Of a stretch of 64,000 bases of DNA, positions 63,281-64,000 are shown piece by piece (position 1 is the stretch's first letter; every line of letters begins with the position of its first letter). The DNA is from Aequorivita xiaoshiensis (GTDB lineage Bacteria; Bacteroidota; Bacteroidia; Flavobacteriales; Flavobacteriaceae), in contig NZ_JAIRBB010000003.1 in assembly GCF_022008395.1 (NCBI RefSeq), positions 1 through 64,000 on the forward strand, written 5' to 3'. Below the pieces are notes generated by a model. That model saw nothing but the letters and a program-made list of their open reading frames with translations. It searched no databases and was not told the DNA's origin. A program made the translations under genes and the position numbers.

Positions 63281-64000
63281 ATGAAAAAATTATTTTCTAT
63301 TATGGCGCTCGCCGCAATGGTATTTGTAGGCACGTTAAACGCAAACGCTTCAACAGCGCAAACATTACCAACAAGCTCACAAGCTTTGGTAGCAGCAGCA
63401 ACAGTATCTTTTATTCAGGACGAAACGGCTACTGCCGATGTTGCTGATAAAGGATTCCACCAAGAATTAAAAGAACGTTTCGTAGAGGGTGGTCCTGGAT
63501 TTATGGGGGTTGTACTTCTATGTTTAATTCTAGGATTGGCAATTGCTATTGAAAGAATTATCTATCTTAACCTTTCAACAACGAACACACAAAAATTAGC
63601 TCAGGATGTTCAAGACGCACTAAATAGTGGTGGTATAGACGCTGCAAAAGAAGTGTGCAGAAATACAAAAGGTCCTGTTGCATCAATTTACTATCAAGGT
63701 CTTGATAGAGCCGATGAAGGTATTGACTTAGCTGAAAAAGCTGTAGTTGCTTACGGAGGTGTTCAAATGGGACAACTTGAAAAAAACGTATCGTGGATCT
63801 CTCTATTTATCGCTATTGCACCGATGCTTGGTTTCATGGGTACTGTAATAGGTATGATTACTGCGTTTGATAAAATTCAAGCAGCTGGTGATATGAACCC
63901 TTCTCTTGTAGCTGGTGGTATTAAAGTTGCACTTTTAACAACTGTATTTGGTTTGATCGTTGCGATTATCCTTCAGATTTTTTACAACTACATTATCGCT
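63281..64000 (+). CDS. ExbB/TolQ/MotA-family proton channel protein, partial at right edge
   Basis: The frame runs from ATG 63281 to the end of the window, so 240 codons are seen and the C-terminus is missing. The N-terminus is a signal-like segment (LFSIMALAAMVFVGTLNANAS) and an Ala/Thr-rich stretch, then the first channel helix (about 74-94). A cytoplasmic loop follows. The paired helices WISLFIAIAPMLGFMGTVIGMI and KVALLTTVFGLIVAIILQIF form the proton path of ExbB/TolQ channels. ExbB energises TonB for outer-membrane receptors such as the one in this window. Flavobacterial ExbB genes are usually followed by exbD pairs, which would lie beyond the edge. Confidence 0.9.
   Translation, partial: MKKLFSIMALAAMVFVGTLNANASTAQTLPTSSQALVAAATVSFIQDETATADVADKGFHQELKERFVEGGPGFMGVVLLCLILGLAIAIERIIYLNLSTTNTQKLAQDVQDALNSGGIDAAKEVCRNTKGPVASIYYQGLDRADEGIDLAEKAVVAYGGVQMGQLEKNVSWISLFIAIAPMLGFMGTVIGMITAFDKIQAAGDMNPSLVAGGIKVALLTTVFGLIVAIILQIFYNYIIA

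Noticed and set aside
1-64000. CRISPR arrays, prophage, toxin-antitoxin pairs, rRNA, conjugative genes
   Set aside because: No spaced direct-repeat array, integrase, phage structural gene or rRNA sequence was seen. The only mobile signals are the RAYT gene and its REP elements.

Overview
The window reads as chromosome of a Bacteroidota bacterium, most likely a marine member of the Flavobacteriaceae. The evidence is low G+C, several TAnnTTTG -7 promoter elements, type IX secretion (T9SS) sorting domains at protein C-termini, a TonB receptor with an N-terminal carboxypeptidase-regulatory-like domain, HemJ in place of HemG/HemY, and a hemA-C-D-E gene order. I cannot fix the genus.

Layout. 1-3.3 kb: a broken GIY-YIG nuclease tail at the left edge, a small unknown gene, a crotonase and an NtrY-like sensor kinase. 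3.3-9.7 kb (minus strand): hemJ, a MATE exporter, hemH, a nitroreductase, a DJ-1/PfpI lipoprotein, and Crp-like and AraC-like regulators. 9.9-20.8 kb: the heme locus hemA-hemC-hemD-hemE, a DUF6973-like gene, an EI24/CysZ-like gene, hemF and hemB. It is interrupted by two accessory elements. The first is a REP-associated tyrosine transposase whose frame runs without a stop into hemF. The second is a large SF2 helicase with membrane segments, on the opposite strand. Together with hemJ and hemH the window covers every step from glutamyl-tRNA to heme except GltX and HemL.

20.9-23.5 kb: two small unknown genes, a CNNM/CBS membrane protein and an Ogt-type methyltransferase. 23.6-31.7 kb: a phosphate block of PiT transporter fused to a PhoU-like tail, OprP-like porin, Cys-motif lipoprotein and TonB receptor. 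All four genes have 7-bp direct repeats at 11-bp period upstream, the architecture of Pho boxes, so I infer one phosphate-starvation regulon. 31.9-36 kb: a dGTPase and a secreted M36 metalloprotease. 36-43.7 kb: dxs, tadA, a ClC channel operon with overlapping genes, and aspS.

43.9-51.7 kb: a T9SS-exported protein and a self-regulated tetR-tolC-adaptor-RND efflux operon with a visible promoter and operator. 51.8-57.6 kb: a polyprenyl synthase, an outer-membrane barrel, and sucA-sucB. 57.7-64 kb: a TPR histidine kinase/LuxR regulator pair, a retropepsin-like protein diverging from tatD, L-asparaginase, tRNA-Ser(GGA), and an ExbB/TolQ-type channel cut by the right edge.

Most genes are ordinary housekeeping. 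The parts that repay a second look are the transposase-hemF fusion with its REP palindromes, the Pho-box set and its TonB/lipoprotein pair, the membrane-anchored helicase, and a possible small RNA ahead of the porin gene.
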